Positions 51,501 to 64,000 of a stretch of DNA of 64,000 bases are shown one piece after another; the stretch's first letter is position 1; each line of letters begins with the position of its first letter. The stretch lies in assembly GCF_964275005.1 (NCBI RefSeq), contig NC_092705.1, forward strand, positions 14,631,885-14,695,884, read 5' to 3'. The stretch comes from Diadema setosum (lineage: Eukaryota > Echinodermata > Echinoidea > Diadematoida > Diadematidae). Under the pieces are notes generated by a model. It was not told the origin of the DNA. It was given only the letters and a program-made list of their open reading frames with translations, and did no database searches. The position numbers and the translations under genes are program-made.

Positions 51501-54500
51501 CTGTAGATAGGGTTCTGGCTGCTTGGATTCTCAGTGTAAATTCTGCAAGGTGTATAAAAGTATATAACCTTGGAAAAAATGTTGTCCCCTTCATGTTACT
51601 CTTAGCTTAGGTGTAAAAAAAAAAAGGTGACATGGTTGTGTTGATATAATGAAAGTGACAGGGCCCTCTAAAGGAGCAGTGCTAACACTACACAATTTAG
51701 ACAGACTACCCTGGGATAATGAGATGACGTGATGATGGTGATGATTGTTATATTATCAGCCCCTGAGGATAAGCTATGGGCATTTCAAGTAGGTTATGGT
51801 TAAAAAAAAAAAAAAAAAAATAGGGGCCTGGGAGGGGTCTACACTAACTTAAATGTATGGTTGTTCATGTACATATATGCCCCATGATTTTGTACTGTAA
51901 TCTTTGGTATGTTTACATACATTGTAATACAATGTATACATTTCATTTAATACAGAAAGAGAAGAAAAAAGAAGAAGAAGAAGAAAAAAAAAAAAACCCT
52001 TCCTTTATGTGGTGGTCCATTCGGGCCACTGAAATCTTAAAATCTGCAATTTTGGTAGCCCGAAAAGGAAATGTATAGGACCAAGATAAATGGAAATATA
52101 ACAGCAGTTTTGAATCTTAGTTGCCGCCTGATTGGGCCACAAAATGAGATAACCTCTTTGGAAGTTTGTTAGCCTGAAACGTTAAAATAATTTATACAGA
52201 TATTGATTTTTATATCATTAGTAGTTATCAAGTTCAATACATTAGTAGTACCAGGTAATAATAATATTAGTATCATTGTTATATTGGTAATTGTATCTTT
52301 GTTGTTAGAGCAACTGAGAACAATCTACTGACATTTTCAAGATAGTAATGATTTTCGTTCAATGAAAAAATAGGGCCAATGTTAATTGTCGACAAGACCA
52401 GCAGAAATCTCTCTCTTCATTACGAGCACTTGTCACAGCTGCGTCCTTGATATTTGTCAGCGGATATGTGGATCAGTTTACCTTTGCAAAATTTCCGCTG
52501 GTAGTCAGTAAGACAGATGTTTGTCTATTCTTTTTTTTTTCTTCTTCGCATTAGTGTGCAGATGAAAGGCCCAGCATTAACTAGTGTCGCTGTGACTTAG
52601 AAAATAATATTCCCATACGTGGTCCGTCAAGGTTGGTAACACCACAACAAACAGTGAACTGATAACCATTGGGAGTCAATTAAGAGAAAGCAAGTAGACA
52701 GAAGTTGTCTTCGTGACTGAACACTTAAGAATAATTAATAACAGGCCCTCCAACACTTTGAATTAGATTTAATAGATGACAGACACCCTTGTATTTGAAT
52801 CGCTCACAAAATACTGGCAGTATCCAATCTCCACTTATGTCAGACAGCAAATGGTGTCATGGACACTCAAGTGCTTTATTTTTCTTCATCTTCTACTATG
52901 ACATAATTGAGCTTCACACAATGTTTCTAATCTTAACGATGAACTTGACCTTTTTAAACTGCAATAATTAGCGTGTAGTTTATCACCTTAAGATTGGTGA
53001 TCTAAAAGATCAGATCAGTTGATGACTAGATCCACAAGACATCTTGGGTTTATGCTATCCATGAACCATAACCGTCGGGGGTCCCCACACATACATTGTA
53101 GTGTACCATCATGTGGACATGATAATCAACAAACTTGAAAGTTAACGTGACCTCTTGGTGAACCCTATTCCCCATTAGCTTCCAAGTCAACCTCCAGCGC
53201 TTCTTGTTGTACACTAAGATTGTTGCATGTTTATTCACGAGTACTGCATTTACGTGTATATGGCATGTACATTATGTATGTGTTTCTGCTGGTTCTGCGG
53301 TTTAATCATCTAGTGGGACTCTCCCTCAAAAGTAAATTTGAAAGATTAGGTGTTGTATGGATGCATGTCATAGCTTAAAACTACAAGCTTATGATCAGAG
53401 TATAAAACTTCAAGTTAATCCTAAAGATTACTTGCAGAAATAAAAATACTCAGAAAATTTCTGGTACTTCAAACTCCTGTTTGTGTAAGTACCTGTGCAA
53501 AAGCTATTCTGTTTTCTACAAGCTGTGATTTGAATAGAAAACTGTTATAAGAGGTATTATAGTTAATTGTATACAATGCATTTTATTTAGAGTACCCTGA
53601 AGGGTGTCGTAAACATACACTGAGATAAAGTGTAACTTTGTGATCATTTACATTGTGTATGTGACAATTGTATCATTTAGAATTGCTGAGGTATTGTTGA
53701 AATGTAAAACTGTCATCCTTCCTCAGAGAAGCTCCAAGAAGATCATGGGTTTAATGCCCTCTTTGTTTATGTTATGCGTGTATGTTTTATATGTTTGTCA
53801 AAAACGAAAAAAAAAAAAATCCAAGGAGAAAAACTGCTATTCATAGATAAAAATACCCTTTTATTCAAAAGTCATTGGGCATTATACCAGACAGCTGATT
53901 GAAAAAAAAAAAGAACCAACAAAGCTGTGCGTAGGAGGGCTTTTGTGGGCACAGCTTGCTTTACAGATCTGGAATTAGGGACTACTCACTCTATGTCATG
54001 CATCAGTAGTTAGTCATTGTACAGGTATGCACACAGCTTGTGTACTCTTCTTTCTTTTTTCCCTTTAAACCTCATTGCATCATAATCTCTCTCTGTGCTT
54101 TTCTGTTTGACCTATTGACCTCTGTTTTTGTCGAGTCAGGTGAGCTCTAAATGCAATGCAACCAAGGTTGATGTACAGTATTGTGATGAAGCCAGCTACC
54201 AACATCCAGGAAATTAGTCACTCGTACTGTATAGACAGTGTTTATAATGATGGATTTTAGTGGGAGGAAAGGGGAAATCAGAGACCAAACAGTTGCTCGT
54301 AAAATGGCCACGCGCTCACAAAACTTGACTTACCAAACAAACTACCATTTAAACAATCTATATCTTCTTCAGTAGGATATCAGAACATGAAATATGAGGT
54401 AGAAGTTAAGGTTTGGCTAATAAGCATTCCTGTGGTTAGGAATAAACACAATTCACCTGCAGTTTATATTCAAGTCTCATTTGGTTTCATTGTCTGTATC

Positions 54501-54559
54501 TGAGGTTTGATGGTAAGTGAATTCTGAGGTTCTCAATATGATGGTGAGCAGCTGTGTAC

Positions 54560-55085
54560 TGGACATGCAGAATATTTCATGAGGTTTTTATTTTCATGAA
54601 TTTTGTGAGTTGGGTGCCATTGGCAAATTTTTTAAAATGTGAAAATATTCACTCTGATCATGACATGAATGTAACATGCACACATAGGCCTACATTTCTC
54701 TATGACTGTACTCCAAACCACTTAAGAAATTGTCGGGAAGTCCCGTTTGCGAAAAAATTAAACTCGCTTAATATATGTTTGCATACAGTTTGTTTACAGA
54801 GATGCTGTCTCACTTTCACTGACACATTCATAAGTACATGACTGTGGCAGAGAATTCACACATACGATTATAAATTCATTGGTTGGAGTCTTGAGACCAC
54901 ATTTTGTGTCTGACGTTGGCTTTTTACCTTCAGTATTGAATGTAACGATGCATAAACCTGCTATTCCGTCCCTTAGAAGTTCTTTTAAATAGCATTTCGG
55001 ATGAAAACAACAACAACAGCAAATAGCCAAAACAAAACATGGTTTGATAGTGGCATGTCAAGTCATCAAATAAAGTCCTCCTTTA

Positions 55086-55129
<44 letters not shown>

Positions 55130-55600
55130 TTATATGCACATGCTCATGATACCATTTTTGATAATGTACACACACTATTCAAATTCTGTAAGCCAGAAAC
55201 TTTTCCTGTTAAAATTACATGACATAAGTATATAATATGCATTTTACATACAATTTACCAGATATGAGACTGATGTGTCCTCGTTAGTAAACAACTGCAA
55301 TTCACCGAATAGTTTATGATACGTAAGGAATCAAAATCTTGTCCATATATTTAGCGAGTTTAATTTTTTGCAAACTAGGACTTTCCGACAATTTGGCGAG
55401 TAGTTGATTTTGCAATTATGGAATACAATACTGAAAGGAGAAATGTGTATACATGTGTGCACGTCACATTCATGTCGGGATCAGAGTAAATGTTTTCACA
55501 TGTTGTTAAATCCACGAACGGCACCTGACTCACAAAATCTGCGAAAATAAAGACCTTGGCACCAAATATTTGGCATATAAAGTAGCCAAGCGCTAAATTT
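54560..55600. repeat. Inverted pair of an about 200-bp repeat
   Basis: 54575-54778 and 55340-55570 are reverse complements with indels. Both carry the ATTTTGTGAGT, GACATGAATGT and AAATTAAACTCGCT blocks. The 560 bp between them hold a CA microsatellite (about 55084-55127). Confidence 0.8.
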
Positions 55601-57933
55601 TGTTGACCGGAGTATGCGGAGCCCAAATCCAAGACTAGTAGCACTGCCTCCCTGACTAATTAACATTTTGCTTCGATTGGGATCCCATTATTGACCCTTC
55701 TCTGTTCTGACACCGCTGGTCTAATTCGATAAAAGGTTAGGGTGGGAGGGTATAGATATCAATTTTCTAGTGTACTCATCATAAGAAAGACAGATAGTTA
55801 GATACTACACTGTAGTATGCCTAAATTCAGAGAAGTGCATTTACCTCTGTAAATGTTTGTTAGACCATTCGTGGCTATGCACGAGGATTTGAGCGAGTTA
55901 TGTAATATGTGTGTGTGAGTGTGTGTGAGCAAGAGATATCAGAGATAAAAGAGAAAGAAACAAATGCTCTGAGTGCTCAGTTTTTAACTCTGTCATTGCC
56001 TGTGATGACATGTTCATAGGCAATGTGTGTGCCACTTTAAGACAAAGGTGTTAGGTGGGTTACCTTACGAATTCATTGTTAAATTCAAGAGTCCAATTCA
56101 CACTCCGTGTTTAAGTTGGTATGAATGAAAGAAGAAAAAGTTACAAACTAAAAAGAGAATGAGGTAGAAGCTTCACCTAACTTAGATCTAAAATAAGAAA
56201 CCTCTTTTAAGATTTACACTAAAAAAAAAATTATCTGAACAGATGTTAAACTCAAAATTGAAAAAAAAAAAGGAAAGATGTGTTCATCCTCACCTGAACC
56301 ATATTCTCTCCTGAATGATTAACACATGAACATTGTTTTAAAGGAATACTATCAGAATTTAAGTGCAAGCAAATTTACCGGTCCAGAGCATCTAGACATA
56401 TTTTAGTGTGCTTTGATATGAAAGAGAAAAAAAAAAAGATCAGGGAAATCATATTTTTCCCTTCTACATCTGCCCCAGAGTGACCAAAAGTGCAGGCATA
56501 TGTCATCAGTTGGAAGATTGGAATTTTTCACCTGTTTATTTTTTCCAGCACTTATCCAGTGCAGCCCATGTTTGAAGTACCAACACTGAGCAGGAGCAAA
56601 CTAGGTCACACTTTTGACCTGTGACCTCCCAGGTGACCCCCAAGCCATTTAGGGCATTGCATTGTGGGATAGGAAGACACCAGCAGATGGAAAGATGCTG
56701 TGCACGCAGTGAGGGCAAAAACAGCCCAGAGAAGGGAGATTGAGGGAGTAGGATTAATGCAGAACGCTACTGGTTCCAATTTGTAGGAGAATCAACATCC
56801 CCTGTGAGATTACTGCATTGATGTGATAGGGGTTTTTTTTACACGTAGATCCTTTTTGCAGATTCAGCGTGAGTGTGTGATACACTACGGCTTTGTCATT
56901 ATGCTGTAAAGCTGCAATAAGATGCATTGAAACTATTGAGAGATGAAGTTGGCTCTGTGTGGAGTCTCTTTGCTAGTGAAGGGAGTATGTTGCACTGTAC
57001 CTATGGTATACAATTTAATGGTCACTTGAACTAGTGTGGTAAAAAATTTGGGCCATTCACATTGACAGTGTAAAAATGTGATGGTAGAGAAAATTTCCTT
57101 CGAAAATAAAACATTTCCTGTCACGATTTGAAGTGTGAATGTGAACTACAGAGTCACGATTATTTGCTGGGGATTTCCACTTGCTGTGTAGGTTGTTCTG
57201 TATGCAGTCTGTTTTATTAGTGTAATATTTTGCTACTGAGGACTAAAGATAATTCTGTGACTGGTTAAATGAGGATAAAGTTTCCCCTTTTTAAGAGAAG
57301 AGTCATTGATTTCCTGTACTTGGAAACAATGCAAATTGCATTTGTGTTTCAAGAGGCAATGTTTTTGTGAATTGCACAACTTTAGTTTTAAAAAATCACA
57401 GCAAAATATGTGGTGTGCACAGTACTTTTGATGGCCACACACATAATGTATAGTGAACTAGCCAACATATTTTTATAGGTTGTTGCAATACCTTGGACTG
57501 TTGAGTCAATTCTGTAACCATCACAGAAATGTGTGAGTTGTCTCATGACATCATTTTTTCATTGCCATGACATCAGTTTTTCATTGTAGCGTAAAATGGT
57601 CAAACAGTTTGAATTTTATGTGGCCATTATCCTTCCTAATGATAATAGGCAGGCCTATTAAAACAAAATTGCCAGAGATTATCTATGCCAAGAGGAACTC
57701 TAAATAGATCATGCCATGTGAAATCAGTAGAATTATCATAGTAAGACATAGTACAGACATATGAATGAAAGTTCCTCAGGGGTAAAGCGATATGTTTACT
57801 GTGGACTGCTTTAGTTCATGTAAAATAATGACCTATTTTGTATGAGCAGAAAGAGGAAAAATATCTTTGCTTCGTATTTTTGGGTCTTATGTCTCCAATC
57901 TACATTTAAGTTGCTGATGGGAAAAGCACAATA

Positions 57934-58652
57934 AGGCCAAAAAAAAAAAAAAGGTTGTATTGCCGTAACATGAGATTTTCAAATAGGGTCGGTCGGGCGG
58001 ACTTTTTTTTTTTTTTTTTTTTTTGCTACCTCCATTTTACGTGTATAACTCGTGCTCAGTAAACAGTTACAACTGCTGCACCGTATGTGCTGAGTTCATC
58101 TATTCTAAAAATCATTTATGAGGCCGATAATACTCAAATTATACCCCTTCACAGAATTCAAAGACGTTGAAATCCCTATCCTGAATGTTTTCACTTCATA
58201 TTTTACTATTTTGACTTAGATAAGATAGATGCAAATTGACCCATATGTACGATCTTTTCATCGCACAAGGCGATCTCTATACAGTCCCACGTATACAGAT
58301 TCGTGTAAGTTCTCCACACAAGAAACCTATGGCAAAACTGTGCACAATACATTGCAGTCTGAATGATAGAGTACGCGTCCGTGTTGGAAACAGATGACGT
58401 ACTGACCAAGCAAGGCTATGCGAGGCGCTATGTATGCTAGCGAGATCTCTCCCTCGTACATCCGATATCACTGAACTAAAATACACGATCCCCAGAGCCG
58501 TTTCCACTTCCGGGTTTTTTGCGATCGCGATCGCACTCAAGAAGATACTTGATATCGATAGCAAAAAAAAATAACAAAAAAACATACGGTCGGCGGAATT
58601 TTTAGGGTCGGGCGGGTTACGCCAATACAACAATTTTTTTTTTTTTTTGCCT
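57934..58652 (+). mobile_element. 0.7-kb TIR element with poly-A/poly-T ends
   Basis: The left end AAGGCC-polyA-GGTTGTATTG and the right end TACAACAA-polyT-GCCTAA are inverted copies, followed inwards by GGGTCGG(T/G)CGGGC on both sides. The interior is CpG-richer than its surroundings. No ORF with recognisable function. Confidence 0.6.
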
Positions 58653-59423
58653 AACCTTTATTGCTATGAGAGCTGTCATACGCTTTGCTAAATCTAAGAA
58701 TTTTGCAAACATCCTGAGGTCGAAAGGTGAATGCATGGGACACTTCAGCCAGATATTCCTCTTCCTGACTCCACCAAAAAGAGATGCTCCCGCACCTTGC
58801 CCTAGCCTCCCTTCTGTAGACATGACTGTGCAACGTCCCAAGAAACACCTGCCGTCAATTTATTCTTCACCTTCAGGCCATTGTCCAATTTTTTTTCCCT
58901 CCCTCCCTCCTGCCCTCCCTCCCTCCCTGCTACAACAACCAACCAAAGCTGGCGAAACAGCAGAAGCTGAATGCCGAGTCCTGAGAAAATTATTTCTATG
59001 AGTCAGAGAAATTATGCTCCATTGCAAGCTCACGGTGTCAAAATGATGTCAGGTGAGCCGATCAGTGAAGATACAGAGAAACGGAGGAAGGACGGATAAT
59101 CTCCAACCCTCCTGAGCCCATCTGAACATTACGAAAATATCCTCCAATCGTTATTAGTCTTTATGTATCGTGATCTCTCTATCTCAATGTGTCTTTTTTT
59201 TTCTCTCTTTAAATTAGTATTCACTTTCTATTCATATCATCATCAGTTCATTCCTGATTGGTGAGTGAGAGAAGCATCATAAATCTTCTTTCTCAGACCA
59301 TCCTGTATCAAGCGGCGGCAACATTGTTTTGATTATTTTACTAATGTTTTGCTTCTGATGAGCAAAGAGTGTCAAAACAATGAGCTTAAATGCTTTTAAT
59401 CCCTCATATCTTTGTTATTTTAA

Positions 59424-59805
59424 AGGGATAGTACAGTTTTGGTTGAGATGAGAAATAGGCTTTCGAATTTTTGCAAGATACCAAGAAAACACTTATGATA
59501 TAGCACAGAGCATACCATTTTAAGAGGAATTCAAAGTTTATTTGATGAAAATCGGGTTTGGAATAACTGAAACATCCAAAAACAAAGTAAAACAAAGCGA
59601 TCGTTACAAAGTGTGGGTCCCACACTTTATTAGAATCCTTCTTTTTTGGATATCTCAGCCATTTCAAAACCAATTTTTATCAAATAAATGTTGAATTCTT
59701 CATAAAATTGCATGCTCTTTCATATTTCATATGAGATTTCTCATTATCTCACCTAAAAATGTTAGAAACCTGAAATTAGGTCTCAACCAGAACTGTACGA
59801 TCCCT
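59424..59805 (+). mobile_element. TTAA-flanked fold-back element T2, copy 2 (intact)
   Basis: 382 bp with arms AGGGATAGTACAGTTTTGGT and ACCAGAACTGTACGATCCCT, and TTAA on both sides. Shows the uninterrupted form of the element at 7993-8889. Confidence 0.85.
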
Positions 59806-62739
59806 TTAATTTAGTAAACATAATCCTGACTGTACTTTTGGCATTGTATTTCATTTTGCTAGACCTCATTTGTGTTTGCACAGGCATGGAGATTGTATGT
59901 TTGATTAATCAAATCAAAATATTGCTAGTTGGTAATCAAAACAGGTTTTTTAATTAAGAGTATTACTGTCTGCTGAAATTGTTTGTGTGTTAGATCCCAG
60001 ACACAATCTCTTTTTATTTCACAACTAACTCATCAGCATCCAATTTCCCTATTGTCTTATTCTTGTAAAGGTATTGTTTACTTGTGGGAGCAGTGATTAA
60101 AAAAAAAATGTTCAGGTTATCACATTTGATGTATGTATATGTTTAGGTCAGTTGTATCACAAAACATTGTACCATATAAAAATTTTGCAATAAAGTCTAA
60201 AATATAAGGAGATATAAATATTTTTTCTCAATAAACCTTAACTGTATATGGTTTATTCTAGAGACAAATTTATTGTAACTATTGTTCACATTTCGTATAT
60301 GTGACAATACTTAAAATTGATTGTACTGATTAACATTTTTACATTGGTAGTTTATATCCCTACCTCACATTTTAGAACTATTTTGAAGCCCTGAAGCTGG
60401 GTTTTTGTTTCATCTGCCAATGGTAAATAATGCCTTCACGTGTGGAAATGAAACAAAGAATGTTATTAATTTGGGAGGACTTTAATTTGAGAGGTAGCAA
60501 CACCTGCAAATGTGGGGGTGCAGAACAGTGACTAGTGAAGCAGGGGAGGATACGAGGATGAAGTAGCCTTAAATGGGGTTCAAACATGGAAGTAGCTTGT
60601 GCCCTGAATGAGATAAGCTTTATCCTATGTTGGTGTTTGTGGAAACAGAAGGGTAATATCCAACAAAGGGATTCCAGGGTAGACAATGGAAAAGGGGAAG
60701 GGTGGAGGGGCGGAGGGATTAAATAGAAGAGATAATGGGAGAAGGGGAGATACACTGGAAGGGGAGAATTTTTGGCAGTGGTAGTCATTCCTGGACCATT
60801 TTCATCCCATTCAGGGGGATGTAATTTGGAGCAAATCCTTCTTGGTTTGGTAGGAGGGGGATAACCGCTGCATTATTCAATTAGTCTGGGCCGCTGGAAG
60901 TCATTGTGTGCAGGTGAATAAAAACTGCACTCTGGGTCGTTAGCTCCTAGTTGATCCATCAATGGGGTCTTTTATTTACCCCTCCACCCACAGAGTACCC
61001 CAAAGAACCTTCTCCTCCTTTTTGTCACTCATCTTTTTGAAAAACTCCTTTCCCCCTTGTTTATTTTTTCCTTTCTAGCTAGTCTTGTCGATGCTGATAT
61101 TAAGCTCCTTTTCCAGTTAATTCTGTGTAATGCTGACAAAATCCCCTGTTGATGTCATTTAAGTGATTACCACCAAATATTATGGATTTTGTTTCTTGAA
61201 AGTTGGATTAGCACCACCCAGAAGGCCATGTCTAATCATTGTCCAGCAAAGTTCTTACTGGCTTTGTTTGCAACAAAGCCTCTGAAAGGGACTGATCATG
61301 TCAAGACTAGCTTTGTCTCTGTGGCTAAGGATGCAAACCATAAGCACAAATTACCGAGCATGCTGATGACTATAGGAAAAGGCCTGCAGTGGACGGCCGA
61401 AGGATTATCATGTTCATGTGAAAAGAAGCAGTAAAGAATGGGTTCAAAAGAAGAGACCATAACCTCATCATTATCCGAGATACCGCTGAAGATGAGGGGA
61501 AGCTTGAACTGAAGGCAGGGGAAGTAGGAATGAGAGCAGTGATAGAGGTGCTCCCTCCCAAGACCCTAGCAACCACATCAGCTGACGAGGAGCTGGCTTC
61601 TATCCCAGTAAATTCTCCCTGTGCAGTCACTGTAGTGCTGTCACACAGGGTTCTGTATAATTCAATCCATGTACATGAATAGCCAGCACAACAGCTATTT
61701 GGTACATAATGATACAGATAATCTCATACAAACCAGACAGAGTTAAGGCCTGTGTTAATATTTCTGCATGTAAAACCATCTTTTCACATTTACACTTGTA
61801 TGTAAACTGGATGCCTCTGGATAAATCCAGTAAAATTGGGTTAGGGACCTGTATTTGCATTTTCCCCCTATCTAATAAATCAGGGAGATAAGAGTGCAGC
61901 GTGTACATGTAGTAAGTACTTGCTGAAGTTGAAAATTTGCTTAAGTTGAAAATTTGCCAAATGAACTGGCAAAAATTTAGATATATTGGACTCAGGTGGG
62001 CATTTTTATTTTGAAGAAGATATGTATGTGACTTATTTTCAAAATTCTAATCTCCAAGTGACTTGTAAATTGTCTTTGACATGTGCGATGTTGTGCCTTA
62101 GCCTCATTTATTATGTGACTGTGGAAAAGTTTATTGATTTTTCAGTGCTCAGATATTTTTGGTTGGTTTTATTTGGTATATTTGTGCACAAGACAAGAGT
62201 GTTCACTGAACTGTGTCATGTACAAATATCTCTACACAATAATTTCTAAATTTACATACATGTACCTATGTTATGGTTCCTTGTCGTAATTTGCATTGGA
62301 GCTTGATTGCCATTGCTTTTAATAAAGGTATTGTTATATTTATACAAATTCTGTGTGAAAGAATACAATTCCTAACTTAGGTATTGAAGCATATTACTGT
62401 AGGCTTTACAGCAATGACAAGCCAAGATACAATGCATTCCAATGTAGCTCTGCTTTCGGCATATCTTTCCATCCATTAACCTCTTGGTTGATTTTGTCCC
62501 TTTCTTTCCCTGAAAATACAAACTGTATGGCTTGTGCTCTACTCTTCAAATGGTAGTAGATTGATTAGAAAAGAAAAATAGAAAGAAGAAGTAGAAAAAA
62601 CAGCAACAACCTAGTGACTTCCATAGATTTAAGTTGTGTTCTACCGCTCAGGCTGCTGTTTATTTTGCAAGATCCACGGACCGTAGCTGGAAAAGAATTG
62701 AAGGTGACCACTAACTTTTGGCCGACGTGAAGAGGGTAA

Positions 62740-63130
62740 CTGAATGAAAGTAATTAAGCCTCCCCTTGAAGCTGCCGACTCGCCGTGGAATGCATGTTTG
62801 GTAAATAGAGGGCTCTTTGCACAGATAAAAGGGGTACAGTTTGCTTGCTCCCTTGAACCGTATAAATGGATGCTTTATCAAGAAGCTGGCGTGGATGCCG
62901 TATTGAGGTTAATAAGTGTTTATCAGTCATAGTCAGTCATGGGATGGTGTGGTGATTATTATCCCTTCACAGCCACCATAGACAGCCATGTTCACATTAA
63001 CCTCCCATTGTAGCGAAGGAGAAGAGTTTCACAGGTCGTAAAAGGTAATGAAATCTCCTTCTCATCGGTGTGGAAGACTGACAAATTACAGGGATAGTCA
63101 AACGGAATCAGGGTTAATGGTAGTGAGAAA
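62740..63130 (+). promoter_or_regulatory. Candidate cis-regulatory stretch in glypican intron 1
   Basis: No repeat or exon is recognised here. Close together are TAATTA (homeodomain-like), GTAAATA (Fox-like) and AGATAA (GATA-like) words. Such words are common by chance, so this is only a pointer for conservation analysis. Confidence 0.2.
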
Positions 63131-64000
63131 TATTATCAACATAATTACAAGAGATGAATTAGATTCATCTCGCTAATGTCAGTCACACTAATGCCAATAG
63201 TTAATGGCAGATCTGTTGCAGATTTTTTCTTTGTCCTGAATAATGGAAATATATACATTTGATCCATTTTGCTGGACATTCTGCTGCCAGATAAAGATGC
63301 TTGGGGTAATGTTTGTTGTGACGCTCTCCAGGCTGATAAGGCCCCCCTGTCCCCGTTGACTCTGAAGCTCTTACGTAAGACAACGGAATGCCGTATTTAG
63401 CTGAAAAGTTTGCTTTGAGCCATCGAAAACTGCTATGGCTTACATTGTCTTTGACTGGTTTCAGTGCAGGCAGACCATAGTATGCAATATTCCACAGAGC
63501 TGTACATTACCAGGAAACAACAGTATTGATTTAACAAAAGTTGGGTTTATTTCTATCCCCACACTGCATAAGTAGTAAACTCACACAAGGTATTCAGACT
63601 TCAACGTTGAGTGATACCTAACCCAACACTGCACACTAGCACTGGTCCGATGGTCCCTGACCTGTAAAATATCACTTTCGGACCAGTAACTTTTTCAGGA
63701 ATGGACCAGTAAAAAAAAAAAAAAAAAAAAAAAATGGAAAAACTGGGTACCCCACTGGCCCAACAGAAAGGTCGGACCAGTAGGAAAAAATGGGTTTGTG
63801 TACAGTCCTGCCTAACCTCTGTTTTAAAAAGACTGTGCTTAATAAAACAAAAGAGCAGAATCAGAAGATGAGGTTTTGATGAGAGAGTGACAATGTTTGG
63901 AAAACTCTTGTTATAAAATATAGGTGTTATTGGCAGTCATACTTTAAAGCCACGTGAAATTTTATCCAGGACAACTGAAACTCACTATTAAATGCAAGTG

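Larger units (their letters stand above)
41740..64000 (+). other. Glypican intron 1 (5' part), no further exon seen
   Basis: More than 22 kb downstream of the phase-1 donor. I looked for the expected second exon (CPQG and TCC-like cysteine block after an acceptor) and found none. Very long first introns are usual for glypican genes. Dispersed repeats are listed separately. Stretches without recognised repeats, for example 43880-44110, 48770-49330, 58850-59140 and 60780-63200, are unique and AT-moderate and could hold cis-regulatory modules. Confidence 0.6.

Noticed and set aside
58666..59001. 111-aa plus-strand frame, and 60378-60788 minus (136 aa)
   Set aside because: Proline- and serine-rich translations of pyrimidine-rich DNA without splice context, motifs or recognised similarity.

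Overview
The window is animal nuclear DNA: AT-rich, intron-rich, with long non-coding stretches, microsatellites and many short non-autonomous DNA transposons and fold-back elements. The protein similarity and the repeat style (pogo-like MITEs, TTAA-flanked MITEs, fold-back palindromes) point to an invertebrate deuterostome. An echinoderm of sea-urchin type is my best guess, but the species is inferred, not shown.

Minus strand, 890-35551: a complete gene for the catalytic subunit of DNA polymerase alpha (POLA1, p180). I reconstructed 38 coding exons by hand. They join in one frame with consistent intron phases to give 4,422 nt, that is 1,473 residues plus stop; human POLA1 is 1,462. The product has the acidic N-terminus with a replisome-docking motif, the inactivated exonuclease-like domain, the catalytic motifs [17 protein letters not shown] and YGDTDS, two C-terminal zinc modules and the primase-tethering tail. 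Intron 36 starts with GC instead of GT. A likely poly(A) signal lies at 439-444, and an E2F-type site lies about 300 bp upstream of the start codon.

Plus strand, from 41568: the signal-peptide exon of a glypican-type heparan sulphate proteoglycan, divergent from POLA1 and about 6 kb away. Its first intron begins at 41740 and runs past the end of the window; no second exon is visible. The two genes are not obviously related in function (nuclear replication; cell-surface signalling co-receptor).

The rest is repeats and unassigned sequence. A pogo-like MITE family has seven copies, one ending 17 bp from a POLA1 splice acceptor. TTAA-flanked elements include a nested pair and two near-identical copies in the two genes. 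A 158-bp tandem array in POLA1 intron 6 carries repeated DR1-type nuclear-receptor motifs. There are also several fold-back hairpins, two TIR elements of about 1.3 and 0.7 kb, and GTATT, CA and poly-C tracts. I saw no rRNA, tRNA, CRISPR array, virus or toxin gene.
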